Positions 45,040 through 54,146 of a DNA stretch of 64,000 nucleotides are shown piece after piece. Position 1 is the stretch's first letter. Every line of letters begins with the position of its first letter. The stretch covers positions 1-64,000 of the forward strand of contig CALSTX010000015.1 in the NCBI GenBank assembly GCA_943789375.1, read 5' to 3'. The notes below the pieces were generated by a model. The model was not told the origin of the DNA. It saw nothing but the letters and a program-made list of their open reading frames with translations, and did not search any database. The DNA is from an uncultured Opitutales bacterium. GTDB lineage: Bacteria; Verrucomicrobiota; Verrucomicrobiia; Opitutales; Seribacteraceae. A program made the translations under genes and the position numbers.

Positions 45040-45782
45040 CTTTTACAAGTTAATTTATTGAAAGTTTCTGGTAACGAACTTTTAAATTTGTACATTTTAG
45101 GTCCAAGCTGAAACTCTATGCTTGAGGCATGCAAAAGCATTCTGCTTATTTTTGTTTCTTTTCTAATTTGGCGGTTGATCGCATAGTCACCGTATATTTT
45201 ATCCCCAACAATCGGCATCTTTCTTGTGGATGCTTGAACGCGCAACTGGTGCGTTCTACCCGTTTCGGGATGTAATTTCAATAATGCTAATTTATATTGC
45301 CCCCCTAAGTGCCTCTCTAATTTACACCGAGTTTTAGCAATTACGCCTTCGCCACGAGAAACTCGAATATTTCCCATATTTTTTTTCTCACTTAAAGAAT
45401 CAACCCAACTACCAAGTTGGAGCCTTTGTTTTTGGGCAATGATAGCATGGTAAGTTTTATGAATCATATTTTTTCGAAAAAGATTTTTCATTTTAATCGC
45501 AAGTGTTTTGTTTGATGCGACCATAATTAGCCCTGAGGTAGGAGAATCAAGCCTGTGTAATAAAAACAATTCGCATCCACTTGAAGTTACATAGCACTCA
45601 TCTGCTTGGTGATAATCAAAATCCAACAGGCAGGGATGCTGTTTAAGATTTTTTTGATGAGCCTTCTTATTTGGATGGGATAACACACCTTCTGCTTTTT
45701 CTACAATAAGGAGACCATTCGGTTCGTTATGGATTACTTTGCAACCTTTTCCCCAAGGGAGACTGTAAATATTTTCGATCAA
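45036..45782 (-). CDS. RluA/TruC-type pseudouridine synthase
   Basis: This 248-residue protein starts at a TTG that overlaps the previous stop (TTGA). The catalytic motif is FLLHRLDSPTSGLIMVA. Flanking family blocks are NGLLIVEKAEGVLSHP, KTYHAIIA, and LHPETGRTHQLRVQAS. There is no S4 domain. The RNA target cannot be assigned. It is the last gene of a leftward operon. Confidence 0.82.
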   Translation of the reverse strand: MIENIYSLPWGKGCKVIHNEPNGLLIVEKAEGVLSHPNKKAHQKNLKQHPCLLDFDYHQADECYVTSSGCELFLLHRLDSPTSGLIMVASNKTLAIKMKNLFRKNMIHKTYHAIIAQKQRLQLGSWVDSLSEKKNMGNIRVSRGEGVIAKTRCKLERHLGGQYKLALLKLHPETGRTHQLRVQASTRKMPIVGDKIYGDYAINRQIRKETKISRMLLHASSIEFQLGPKMYKFKSSLPETFNKLTCKS

Positions 45783-46849
45783 TGATAGGAAAACTTGATT
45801 GTGATTACATCTGATGTACCCAGCTCATTTATCATTTCCTCAGACCATGCTCCGAATGGTGCCCTTGAAGAGATTGACTGTCGGCATAAATCAGAAGCTA
45901 AACTATCCTCTTGAGAATCTATTTTTTTGAGATCTACTACTTTACCCTTTGAGGTAAGGACAAACTTATACTCAATCTTAGCGGGTATTTTGTCTTTCCT
46001 AATATATGAAATTGAGCCGATTACTAGTTGTTGCCACTGGGCTTCAATTGCCTGCAGCATTTGCTGGACATACACACCATAAGGATGCAGCTTGCAATCA
46101 ATTGCAAGCTCTCCAATTCGAGCAGCTTTGTTTTTAGATTTTAGGATTGGCCCGTTTAATAAATGCGAAGAAACCTTCGGTCTTTTACCTATTTTTTTTT
46201 GATCAGGCTTGCGCTTCTGTTGACTGCTTTTCTTTTTTTTAGCATTCGTTAAAACCTTTGCTCCAAGCTTAATGATTTTTTGCTGATTTTCAGTTTGATC
46301 CTTAACCGCATGAAAACTTTCTAGTTGTTTTCCCTTAGTAATTTCTGGCTTTGAGGTTATTAACTTGTTTTCAGCTGAATTACTGCCTGTTTTGGTTTGC
46401 GATGATCTGTTTGTTTGCATCTCACTTAAACTTCTATGTGAGGAATCTTTAATTTCTTTTGATCTTAGATTTTGATTCTTAATAAGTTTAAGGTTTTCGC
46501 TGTCACCTTGAGCAAATGGTATGCTTGATTTTTGAAAGTCACTGGGTTTAAGCGGATTTGCCGCTTGTTGATCACGAAATGAAAAGAATTTAGTTTCATC
46601 AGGTTTGTTGTTTGGGATATTCGGGTTTGCCTCAACATAGCTTTTATCGACAACGGGAAGAACTTCCGGGGCAATTTCCCAGCTGATCTCAGTTATTTTG
46701 GGTTCAGCACTCACTATACTTGCCTCCAAACCCCATATTTCAGATGCATATTTAAAAAATAAACATACTAGGGTGACGGAACAGATTATTCCTAAAAAAT
46801 TTGGAAATATTCCACCAGCAGACGGGCTTGGATGTAACTTTGATTGCAA
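45779..46849 (-). CDS. TonB/TolA-like anchored protein
   Basis: This 356-residue protein starts at a TTG. One N-terminal membrane helix (about 17-35) is followed by a long Lys/Ser/Gln-rich, probably extended periplasmic linker with a KKKKSSQQKRKPDQKK stretch. The C-terminal 100 residues (YGVYVQQMLQAIEAQWQQL, then IEYKFVLTSKGKVVDLKKI, ending VITIKFSYH) look like a TonB/TolA C-terminal domain. It probably links the inner membrane to outer-membrane components. No ExbB/ExbD genes are nearby. Confidence 0.6.
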   Translation of the reverse strand: MQSKLHPSPSAGGIFPNFLGIICSVTLVCLFFKYASEIWGLEASIVSAEPKITEISWEIAPEVLPVVDKSYVEANPNIPNNKPDETKFFSFRDQQAANPLKPSDFQKSSIPFAQGDSENLKLIKNQNLRSKEIKDSSHRSLSEMQTNRSSQTKTGSNSAENKLITSKPEITKGKQLESFHAVKDQTENQQKIIKLGAKVLTNAKKKKSSQQKRKPDQKKIGKRPKVSSHLLNGPILKSKNKAARIGELAIDCKLHPYGVYVQQMLQAIEAQWQQLVIGSISYIRKDKIPAKIEYKFVLTSKGKVVDLKKIDSQEDSLASDLCRQSISSRAPFGAWSEEMINELGTSDVITIKFSYH

Positions 46850-46875
46850 AACTATATATGGTTTAAAGTGAAATT

Positions 46876-47991
46876 TTACCCACTTGCAATTTGTATTATG
46901 TTTTGAGCGGCATTTCGATTCCCATTCTCTCTGGATGCTATCACTTTTTTAGAGTCTTTAAGTTGTTCATGAAAGTGGTTTTTCCACCCCGAGCTTGTAA
47001 ATTGATCGAGAGTAACAGCTTCTCCTATTTGATTCTTTGTAATGAAATCTTTTAAGATCTCACTTTCGCGAAAATTCTCACGCATTATACCAAAAAACTT
47101 TGTTTTTGCTGCCCAACATTCAACAGTCATCCCGTACCCGACTTTACCTATGACCGCAGAGGATGCACGAATCAAATCAGGGAAGTGAATTGAATCATTT
47201 GTGGAAACTAAAGTAATGTTTTTATCTGCTTCTGCACTTTTATGTTCTCCGCAAAAAATAAAGTGATAAGGGGAATGCTTAACAAATTCTTTAAGATTAG
47301 TGTAGAGATCAATCCCGGTGGCAGTTACAGTAATAATCCTTTTTGAATTCTTGAGATTCAGTTTTTTACGAATGCAGTTGGGTTCGAGTTGAAACCTACG
47401 ATGTATTGGTTTAACAGCAACTGTTCCTTTAACTTTTTCACAAAAAGGAGTCACCTGTATTCGCAAGTTAACAGTGGAAAAAATTTCGCCTAACTTGAGG
47501 CAAATTTCTTTAAAAGCAGAATGCTTTTGGATAAACGGTTTATAAATCCAATCCCATGTGAAATTTTCTACCAAAGATTTTTTTATCCCAAGATAGTTTG
47601 CGATGTTTATCCCAAGAGGAGAAATGTCACAAACAATATGACACAGATTATATTTTTCCATGCTTATCAATAACTTACTATAGTAATCGACCGGTCTGCT
47701 AAGGTACTGGCTGATCATTCCAACACTTTTGGGGAGATTGAAGTTTAAGGGATCCGTTTGAAGCAAGCCAATGTCTGTTTTGAGTTGGTAAGTATCGAAG
47801 AGAATCGCTGGGTCTAAATTCTTTTTCCAAAATAAATAAGGTAGATCACTTACGATAAGGAAATGAATATCTTTTCTGCATGCGTGTATATCATTGATGA
47901 CAGCTACTGACCTTGTCGCGTGGCCAAGGCCATGAGAAGATACAAAGTAGGCAATGGTTTGCAAAACTGAAGGCAGAAATTTATTGGCCAA
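46876..47991 (-). CDS. GT-B fold glycosyltransferase-like protein
   Basis: The 371-residue protein starts at a TTG, with an 11-base overlap with the previous gene. The N-terminal Rossmann motif VSSHGLGHATRSVAVINDI and the C-terminal nucleotide-sugar region VGKVGYGMTVECWAAKTKFFGI resemble the glycosyltransferase-like domain seen beside L-arabinokinases and in MurG-type enzymes. No signal peptide. The acceptor is unknown; the neighbours (M23 peptidase, TonB-like) suggest an envelope role. Confidence 0.65.
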   Translation of the reverse strand: MANKFLPSVLQTIAYFVSSHGLGHATRSVAVINDIHACRKDIHFLIVSDLPYLFWKKNLDPAILFDTYQLKTDIGLLQTDPLNFNLPKSVGMISQYLSRPVDYYSKLLISMEKYNLCHIVCDISPLGINIANYLGIKKSLVENFTWDWIYKPFIQKHSAFKEICLKLGEIFSTVNLRIQVTPFCEKVKGTVAVKPIHRRFQLEPNCIRKKLNLKNSKRIITVTATGIDLYTNLKEFVKHSPYHFIFCGEHKSAEADKNITLVSTNDSIHFPDLIRASSAVIGKVGYGMTVECWAAKTKFFGIMRENFRESEILKDFITKNQIGEAVTLDQFTSSGWKNHFHEQLKDSKKVIASRENGNRNAAQNIIQIASG

Positions 47992-48979
47992 ATAAAAGTT
48001 CTATATATGTTTTAAGCTGCTCGGATGGTGTATATTGGCCTCCCTGGCGAATCACTAAGCTTCGACAGGGTTTCTTATTTCCATGAAGGTCATAGCTTAA
48101 AATTTGAATTTTTTTGTCTAGCGAAGTTATGCTTCTAGCGGGTTCAATTTTGAGCGGTATCCCATAAGGACCCATAGAGCAGTCCCAGATTTTTGCCTGA
48201 GGATCATAATTTGGACAAAGTTCAGGGTACCTCGTTGCAAAGTCAACTGTCTTAGAACTTCTGACTCTAACCTTCAGAATTACAGGCAAGTTTTTGATCA
48301 AATCAAGAGGTTGCTTGAAAGACTTTTTTTGGTATTCAGCGAAGAAATGAAGGGGGTCAATCCCCACTAAATTAAATCCACTATAATTTCCATGCCTATT
48401 TTGAGTTTTGAATTTCTTCGAGTCAAACCATTGTTGAAAACTGTTGGAGAGCCTAAGACCAATTTCGAAATGTAAATGTGAACGACTGATAGGAATTCGA
48501 AAAGACGATGTATTTCCCATGACTCCAATTTCCTCTGCAACTGTAACCTTGGTGCCAATATTTAGTTTGGGAGATATTTTTGATAGGTGAGCGTATAATG
48601 AATATAGGGCTGGTTTACAATTGGGATGCTCAAGTACGATATACTTTCCGTATGAACTGTAAGAGGAAGTCTTATTTATGTGGGCAACGATTCCGTCCAT
48701 CGAAGCAAATATATTGTCTTCTGCTTTTCCAACTTTATCCCTCCTTACAGGAAATAAATCAACCCCTTCATGAAATTTATAGCCATTGTTCCGAACGCAT
48801 CCAAAAGCTCCAGATGCATATTCTTTGTCGGGACCAGTTTTTTGTAGAAAAGTTGAATAACCCAATCCTTTTGCAAAAGATGGATTAGGTGTAGGCCAAG
48901 ATAAGCGATAACCCTGAGCAGAGGTGAAAGCCTGGAAAAAGAATAGGAATATAAACGAAAATAGTAGGGTGCACCTCAT
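47981..48979 (-). CDS. Secreted M23-family metallopeptidase
   Basis: The 332-residue protein has a signal peptide (about 1-21). The LytM/M23 core shows the zinc ligands: KFHEGVDLFP (His and Asp) near 69-78 and SHLHFEIG near 167-174, with ALYSLYAHLSK between. This domain cuts peptidoglycan cross-links or acts as an amidase activator. The C-terminal 120 residues form an additional uncharacterised region. Its ATG overlaps the preceding stop (ATGA). Confidence 0.85.
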   Translation of the reverse strand: MRCTLLFSFIFLFFFQAFTSAQGYRLSWPTPNPSFAKGLGYSTFLQKTGPDKEYASGAFGCVRNNGYKFHEGVDLFPVRRDKVGKAEDNIFASMDGIVAHINKTSSYSSYGKYIVLEHPNCKPALYSLYAHLSKISPKLNIGTKVTVAEEIGVMGNTSSFRIPISRSHLHFEIGLRLSNSFQQWFDSKKFKTQNRHGNYSGFNLVGIDPLHFFAEYQKKSFKQPLDLIKNLPVILKVRVRSSKTVDFATRYPELCPNYDPQAKIWDCSMGPYGIPLKIEPARSITSLDKKIQILSYDLHGNKKPCRSLVIRQGGQYTPSEQLKTYIELLFGQ

Positions 48980-49455
48980 CTTCGCTCGTTTGCAAGTTCA
49001 GCTTGGATATATAGTAGAGATTGCCCTAGCTGTTCGTAGAGTGTTCTAGCTGCTTGTTCAGTCATACTTGTTGAAAGTATAAAGGGTACGATGCCGTTAC
49101 TTATTGTTTTTTCAATAGGATGTATACCAAGGATCTGGCCGTTGGAAACTAATTGTAAGCGACTACCTAGCCTTGTTGTCGTTTCTTTTTGCAAGAAAAA
49201 TGAACTTCTTCGATCAAGAGTGAGCCAAACTGCATATACCCGGTCATTTTCGTCTTCAGAGAAAATATTTTCAACGGTACCAATCTGAGCACCTCTGATG
49301 TCATATTCGTTAAATAGTGGCACAGGAGAAGCACCTTCTAGAAAAATTTTTGGCCTCATTGTAATCTTTGATTGATCAATCTTTCTCTTTTGACAAGACT
49401 GACACATCAAGCATGTTGTGATAACGATGCAGCAAATTACTAAAGTTTTATTCAT
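48976..49455 (-). CDS. Lipoprotein with SecD-head-like domain
   Basis: The 159-residue protein has a lipoprotein signal ending CQSC (Cys21). The mature part reads LQLVSNGQILGIHPIEKTISNGIVPFILSTSMTEQAARTLYEQL, the pattern of the P1-head region of SecD (GR.IS.P.I...I.G...I...F..E.A). It lacks all membrane helices of SecD, so it is not a translocase subunit. It is the first gene of the leftward M23-glycosyltransferase-TonB-like operon. Confidence 0.5.
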   Translation of the reverse strand: MNKTLVICCIVITTCLMCQSCQKRKIDQSKITMRPKIFLEGASPVPLFNEYDIRGAQIGTVENIFSEDENDRVYAVWLTLDRRSSFFLQKETTTRLGSRLQLVSNGQILGIHPIEKTISNGIVPFILSTSMTEQAARTLYEQLGQSLLYIQAELANERR

Positions 49456-49524
49456 CTTTTTTTAAAGTATTTTTTACATCCAAAGGAATTTCTAGAAGTT
49501 ACAATATATTTTTTAGTATAAACC

Positions 49525-50112
49525 ATGAACAAGTGCGAGGAATTATCGTTGTTAAAAGGGGCAAAGGGTCTGTCTGCCATTGTGATGGATATTCAGCCCA
49601 AGATAACACTTAGCTTACATGACGATAATTTAAAATCATTATTAGATTCACTCGAGCTTTTAATCGATACCATGGGGTGTTTCTCTATTCCCATTGCATT
49701 TACCGAGCAAGTTCCTGAAAAACTTGGTGTGACTTTGAGTTCATTATCTAGCAGGTTGCCCAATTCCAAGGTGATTCAAAAGAATACTTTTTCTGCTTTT
49801 GGTAACAATGTATTTTGTGATTGGCTGGAGAATAATGATTGTAACCATCTTTTATTATCTGGTATTGAAACATCAATTTGCGTTTATTTGACAGCTATCG
49901 ATGCATTAAGGCGTGGTATAGGCGTAACCGTACTTTCAGATTGTATTTTATCACGAAATGAGAACGACAGCAGATTTGCTCTTAAAGAACTATCAAAAGC
50001 AGGAGCTTCCATCTTAAGTCTTGAGACAGTCTTATATTCTTTATTGGGATCGTCAAACCACCCTGAATTTAAGACAGTGTCAAATATGGTTAAGTCTAGG
50101 GGCAAGAAGTAA
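49525..50112 (+). CDS. Isochorismatase-family cysteine hydrolase
   Basis: This 195-residue enzyme has the triad features of the family: AIVMDIQPK (Asp), the mid Lys in [10 protein letters not shown], and the nucleophile loop [19 protein letters not shown] (Cys). It resembles the YcaC/nicotinamidase-like subgroup. It hydrolyses an amide, ester or vinyl ether; the substrate is open. It precedes comM by 14 bases on the same strand. Confidence 0.85.
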   Translation: MNKCEELSLLKGAKGLSAIVMDIQPKITLSLHDDNLKSLLDSLELLIDTMGCFSIPIAFTEQVPEKLGVTLSSLSSRLPNSKVIQKNTFSAFGNNVFCDWLENNDCNHLLLSGIETSICVYLTAIDALRRGIGVTVLSDCILSRNENDSRFALKELSKAGASILSLETVLYSLLGSSNHPEFKTVSNMVKSRGKK

Positions 50113-50126
50113 AATATTGTCTTCGT

Positions 50127-51668
50127 ATGCTTGCTTCAACTACATCTGCAGCTCTTCAGGGAATTGATGCACTACCAGTTACAGTTGAAGCCAACGGGGG
50201 AGAAAAAGGAGAACCTCGGTGTGTGTTGGTAGGATTACCTGATGCTGCTGTAAAGGAAGCTTTAGACCGGGTTAATTCTAGTATCTCTAATTCGGGCTTT
50301 GCTTTACCCAGGACGAAGGTGACTATTAACATGGCTCCAGGAGATCTAAAAAAAGAAGGTGCATCATTTGATTTGCCAATTGCTTTGGCTTTACTTGCTG
50401 CTTGTGGCAACTTTCAAGGTTCTGGGGTTGACGATTTTTTAATTGCTGGGGAGCTAGGCCTTTCTGGTGAAGTTCGTGGAATAAGGGGAGGGCTCGCCAT
50501 GGCTGTTTTAGCTCGGAAATTAGGAAAAAAAGGGATCATTCTTCCTCATGATTCAGCATGGGAAGCTTCTCTGGTAGAAGGTTTGTCTGTGTATCCCGTT
50601 AAGTCATTAGCTGAAACCGTTGATTTTCTTTCAGGTAAGCACAAAATCTCTGCATTAATCAAAGAAAATTGTCCTTACTTTTCATCAAACGCTGACTCCT
50701 TTGATGTCGATTTCAATGAAATAAAAGGTCAGCTTAATCTGAAAAGAGCTGTTGAGATTTCTGTATGCGGAGGTCATAATATGCTGATTATTGGTCCTCC
50801 AGGGTCGGGGAAGTCTATGGTCGCGAAAAGAATCCCAACAATTCTGCCAATCCCATCACTCGACGAATACTTAGAAATACTTAATATTTTCTCAATTGGA
50901 GGCCTTTCATCCTCTCTTCAAGGGGAGGGAATGGTCCGACCCATTCGAACTCCACACCATACCATCAGCGATGTAGGATTACTCGGTGGTGGAACTAAAC
51001 CTGGACCTGGAGAAGTTTCCTTGGCACATAATGGCGTATTGTTTATGGATGAACTTCCGGAATTTAAGAGGTCTGCGTTAGAGGTCCTTCGTCAACCGAT
51101 TGAAGATGGAATTGTTACGATTTCAAGAAGTGCTGGTAAAATCACTCTTCCATGTCAGTTTATGCTCGTTGCTGCAATGAATCCCTGCCCATGCGGATAT
51201 TTGGGTGATGAGAAAAATAATTGTCGGTGCTCAATTCCTCAGATACAAAGATATCGTAATAAAATTAGCGGCCCTTTACTAGATCGTATCGATTTGCACG
51301 TTGAGGCACCAGCAGTTAGTATTTCTGATTTAAAGGCACAAAGAAAGGGAGAGAATTCTTGTGATATTAGATATAGAGTTTCGCAATGTCGTGAGTTACA
51401 AGTTCAGAGATTTAAGCAAATAAATACTCGCACGAAAACCAATGCAAATATGTCAGAAAATTTAGTCGATAAATTCTGTAATATTTCTGCTGCCAATATG
51501 GAGCTTTTATCTTTAGCTATGGATCGAATGTCCCTCTCTGCCCGTGCCTACAACAGAATACTAAAAGTATCCCGGACAATTGCCGATATGGGAGGGGCAG
51601 ATAACATTGAAAAAGAGCACTTATTAGAAGCTATACAATATAGAAGTCTAGATCGCTCTTTATATTAA
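50127..51668 (+). CDS. comM: YifB/ComM-type Mg-chelatase-like AAA+ ATPase
   Basis: The 513-residue protein has an N-terminal Lon-protease-like substrate domain ([31 protein letters not shown], then [26 protein letters not shown]). The AAA+ core follows: Walker [16 protein letters not shown], Walker B FMDELPEF, and a [16 protein letters not shown] zinc-like loop, then a helical end domain. ComM is a helicase promoting branch migration in natural transformation and recombination. Confidence 0.92.
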   Translation: MLASTTSAALQGIDALPVTVEANGGEKGEPRCVLVGLPDAAVKEALDRVNSSISNSGFALPRTKVTINMAPGDLKKEGASFDLPIALALLAACGNFQGSGVDDFLIAGELGLSGEVRGIRGGLAMAVLARKLGKKGIILPHDSAWEASLVEGLSVYPVKSLAETVDFLSGKHKISALIKENCPYFSSNADSFDVDFNEIKGQLNLKRAVEISVCGGHNMLIIGPPGSGKSMVAKRIPTILPIPSLDEYLEILNIFSIGGLSSSLQGEGMVRPIRTPHHTISDVGLLGGGTKPGPGEVSLAHNGVLFMDELPEFKRSALEVLRQPIEDGIVTISRSAGKITLPCQFMLVAAMNPCPCGYLGDEKNNCRCSIPQIQRYRNKISGPLLDRIDLHVEAPAVSISDLKAQRKGENSCDIRYRVSQCRELQVQRFKQINTRTKTNANMSENLVDKFCNISAANMELLSLAMDRMSLSARAYNRILKVSRTIADMGGADNIEKEHLLEAIQYRSLDRSLY

Positions 51669-51728
51669 AACTTTACATTTAAAACTAGTTTTATAATGAT
51701 GATTAAAAATTATTAATCCCTACCTATT

Positions 51729-52130
51729 ATGAATATTTCTAGTGATACCAGTATAAAAGATCTTGAGCGTTTAAAGAAAAAGATTGAGAAACAAATTAAG
51801 GCGAAAAAATCTACGAAATCTGAGAAAGAAAATCACTATGGTCTCATTAAAAACGACCATAAGAACCATGTTCGTGCAGACGGTAGAAAGTTATTTCGCA
51901 GCGTTGTCGATTACTTGGAGTGTTATGTTAATGGTTTACCTCCTATAGCAAAAGCTACTTTCAATCAAAGGTATGGTATTTCATCCACTCGCAAAAAAAT
52001 TACGCAAGAAGTCGTATCCCAGGTAAAAGACTTTCTTTTGGAAGGTAAGACTTTAAAAGAATCGGCTGAGTTATCGGGTGTTTCTATTGCAAGTTGCCAA
52101 AAAATTAAAAGCGGTGACTATGATGTGTAG
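51729..52130 (+). CDS. Small basic protein with C-terminal helix-turn-helix
   Basis: The 133-residue protein begins with a Lys-rich coiled N-part (KDLERLKKKIEKQIKAKK). The C-terminal 35 residues (VKDFLLEGKTLKESAELSGVSIASCQKIKSGDY) match a resolvase/Hin-like helix-turn-helix. It has no catalytic recombinase domain. It likely binds DNA. Its role and partners are unknown. Confidence 0.55.
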   Translation: MNISSDTSIKDLERLKKKIEKQIKAKKSTKSEKENHYGLIKNDHKNHVRADGRKLFRSVVDYLECYVNGLPPIAKATFNQRYGISSTRKKITQEVVSQVKDFLLEGKTLKESAELSGVSIASCQKIKSGDYDV

Positions 52131-52160
52131 GAATTAATATCCTGTCTCTTTTCTAAGGTA

Positions 52161-52400
52161 GTGCGAAAAGTAAATGATGATTACTACCTTAACCGTGCCG
52201 AGGTCATTGATTACTTGATTGCCGCTTATTCACTCAGATGGTGTAACACTAAATGGTCGACTGGCCTTATTAGAATAAATTGTCAGGATAAAACCGGAAA
52301 TCTTCGATCATATCGTGTGAATTCTTATAAGCTTAAAAACTCACGGACAGTAAGAGTGAATAAAAATGAATTGGATGTTTTATTCCTGGGATTGAAGTAG
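52161..52400 (+). CDS. Hypothetical 79-residue protein
   Basis: Starts at a GTG. It is basic and contains YYLNRAEVIDYLIAAYSLRW and WSTGLIRINC, then a RVNSYKLKNSRTVRVNKNEL segment rich in basic and polar residues. No known family. It is 30 bases after the helix-turn-helix gene, on the same strand, and may belong with it. Confidence 0.4.
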   Translation: MRKVNDDYYLNRAEVIDYLIAAYSLRWCNTKWSTGLIRINCQDKTGNLRSYRVNSYKLKNSRTVRVNKNELDVLFLGLK

Positions 52401-52412
52401 ATTACTTCTTAA

Positions 52413-53003
52413 TCACATTTCATCCTCATCATCAGAAATATCAAGCCTGTGCATTGTTGTGTCTTCTCCTTTTGCATTTGTTGTAATGACTTTGATGATT
52501 TTACAATCTTTCCCTTGCCCTTGAAATCGCTTGGGTTCTCCATCTGGTCCAATCTTCTGAAGGAGACCGGGTTTCTTTTCAATTTCTACGCATTCAAGAA
52601 GGTCTTTTCCGTTGTATCCTTCTTCGTGTGAAGTGGAATACAAACCATCAGGATGAACAAAGCAGACAATTCTGCCATATCTTATGGTGCTCCCTCTTTT
52701 GTGACGAACTACATCACCTTTCTCAAAAGTTTTCTTGGAAAATAAAGCTTTTCTGGGTGTGTAAGGTTTTAGCTTGGATCTTTTGGTTCTAAATGTCCTC
52801 ATGCCGTCTGAACCTTTTTCTAAAGGAGTAAGCTCATCTGGATGTACTTCAACGCACTCCATGGTAGGGTCTCCAGGATTGTCAGCCAATATCATTAATA
52901 CTTCACCACACCTTTTTTTTCCTTTTGAAGTTACAGTTTCTTTTACGAAATCTCCGATTTCGATATCTTTTTTTCTTTTCTTCTTTGTAGATGAAATACT
53001 CAT
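52413..53003 (-). CDS. Hypothetical protein with two tandem beta-rich repeats
   Basis: The 196-residue, basic, soluble protein appears to be an internal duplication. Repeat one (about 15-80) runs IGDFVKE..KKRCGEVLMI....ECVEVHP..LTPLEKGSDG. Repeat two (about 93-172) runs KGDVVRHKR..RYGRIVCF....ECVEIEKKPGLLQKIGPDG. Each resembles a small SH3/KOW-like barrel. Binding to nucleic acid or protein is plausible but unproven. It is followed in the same orientation by nothing closer than comM-side genes. Confidence 0.55.
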   Translation of the reverse strand: MSISSTKKKRKKDIEIGDFVKETVTSKGKKRCGEVLMILADNPGDPTMECVEVHPDELTPLEKGSDGMRTFRTKRSKLKPYTPRKALFSKKTFEKGDVVRHKRGSTIRYGRIVCFVHPDGLYSTSHEEGYNGKDLLECVEIEKKPGLLQKIGPDGEPKRFQGQGKDCKIIKVITTNAKGEDTTMHRLDISDDEDEM

Positions 53004-53012
53004 GAATTTATC

Positions 53013-53783
53013 TTATTTCATTGATCCGGTTAATGCCAATCTTTTTTGCCTGCAATCAGAGCATATACAGAACTTCCCATGACCAAAATCACCAGGAATT
53101 AATAATTCACCCTTATCGGCAGTTCCTCTTTTTTCATTTTTACTATCACTTGTGTTCGAAGCATTTTGTGATTTGTTTTTTGTCGCATTCCTCATTTTAA
53201 TGATTTTTTTCCCCATTTCAAAGCGAAATGCAACGCACTCTTGAAAATCAGTGTTTTCAAAACTTATCTTGGCTTCAAGCTTTGAGGCAACTGTTGGAGA
53301 AATAAGAAGATTTGTGCCCACAATCGATTTGGCCACGACTTCTTTACCAGCAAGGAAAGGGATTGATGCCATGATTTGTCCATTCTTTCCAAGAAGTTTA
53401 AAAGTAACGGGTTCTCGAATACTCACATTTTTAAGAGGAAAGACAGATTTTGGTATTTTCTGCCAATTACCAACAGCTTGAAGTAATTCTTTCGAAAATT
53501 TTGGCTGAATGCTAGGGGTAACAACTTCTTTCAGTCGGAGAGGTGGAGGTTTTTTTTCATCTAATTTTATGTCAGTTTCTTTGCGGATTTGATGAAACTG
53601 CTTATCAATGATCGGTGAAATTTCATCAGTATTTACAGGTTCTATGTGCACAGGATTAGTCTCACCAGCAGATAAAAGCTTGCTTGTTGAATTATCATCT
53701 ACAAAAGAATTTGATACATCTTGAATTTCACAACCAGTAAATCCGCAAAGTATAAGAATAGAAAGTATTTTATAAATTTTCAT
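53013..53783 (-). CDS. Lipoprotein with C-terminal cysteine cluster
   Basis: The 256-residue protein has a lipoprotein signal ending FTGC (Cys18). The middle is Pro/Lys-rich, followed by a beta-rich part (VTFKLLGKNGQIMASIPFLAGKEVV). The C-terminus carries HGKFCICSDCRQKR, a CxCxxC cluster that could bind a metal. It lies nine bases upstream of the repeat-protein gene on the same strand, which suggests co-transcription. Confidence 0.5.
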   Translation of the reverse strand: MKIYKILSILILCGFTGCEIQDVSNSFVDDNSTSKLLSAGETNPVHIEPVNTDEISPIIDKQFHQIRKETDIKLDEKKPPPLRLKEVVTPSIQPKFSKELLQAVGNWQKIPKSVFPLKNVSIREPVTFKLLGKNGQIMASIPFLAGKEVVAKSIVGTNLLISPTVASKLEAKISFENTDFQECVAFRFEMGKKIIKMRNATKNKSQNASNTSDSKNEKRGTADKGELLIPGDFGHGKFCICSDCRQKRLALTGSMK

Positions 53784-53848
53784 ATTAGCGATACAACTTG
53801 CCTCAACCGGTAACGCAAAAAAATCTTTTAGTAAATCTTGAAAATTAA

Positions 53849-54145
53849 ATGAGACGGAGAAAGAAAATATTTATGTTTCACCAAAAATTTGAACTTATAA
53901 ATTTAATTTTGTTTATTTTTCTATTCATCCTATCTTTTTTTCAAGATAGATATTTTATATTATCACTAGTATTTTGCTCAGTCGGTATGATGCTTAATGT
54001 CTATTTGAACTATATTAACAAATCGAATTCTTTATCTGACGGAAAAACTCAAAATTCTTCCATGAATGAAAAAAATGCAATTTTGAAAGATTTAGATAAA
54101 GAACTGAAAAGGCGTAAAAAAGAAGACGATTTTCTGCGCAACTAA
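53849..54145 (+). CDS. Small membrane protein with charged tail
   Basis: The 98-residue protein has two adjacent membrane helices (INLILFIFLFILSFF and YFILSLVFCSVGMML), followed by a charged tail ending LDKELKRRKKEDDF. An internal ATG at 53873 is an alternative start. No known family. It is directly followed by the peptide transporter gene, which starts one base after its stop. Confidence 0.45.
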   Translation: MRRRKKIFMFHQKFELINLILFIFLFILSFFQDRYFILSLVFCSVGMMLNVYLNYINKSNSLSDGKTQNSSMNEKNAILKDLDKELKRRKKEDDFLRN

Positions 54146-54146
54146 G

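Noticed and set aside
51729..52130. Site-specific resolvase
   Set aside because: Only the helix-turn-helix resembles resolvases; no catalytic Ser domain is present.
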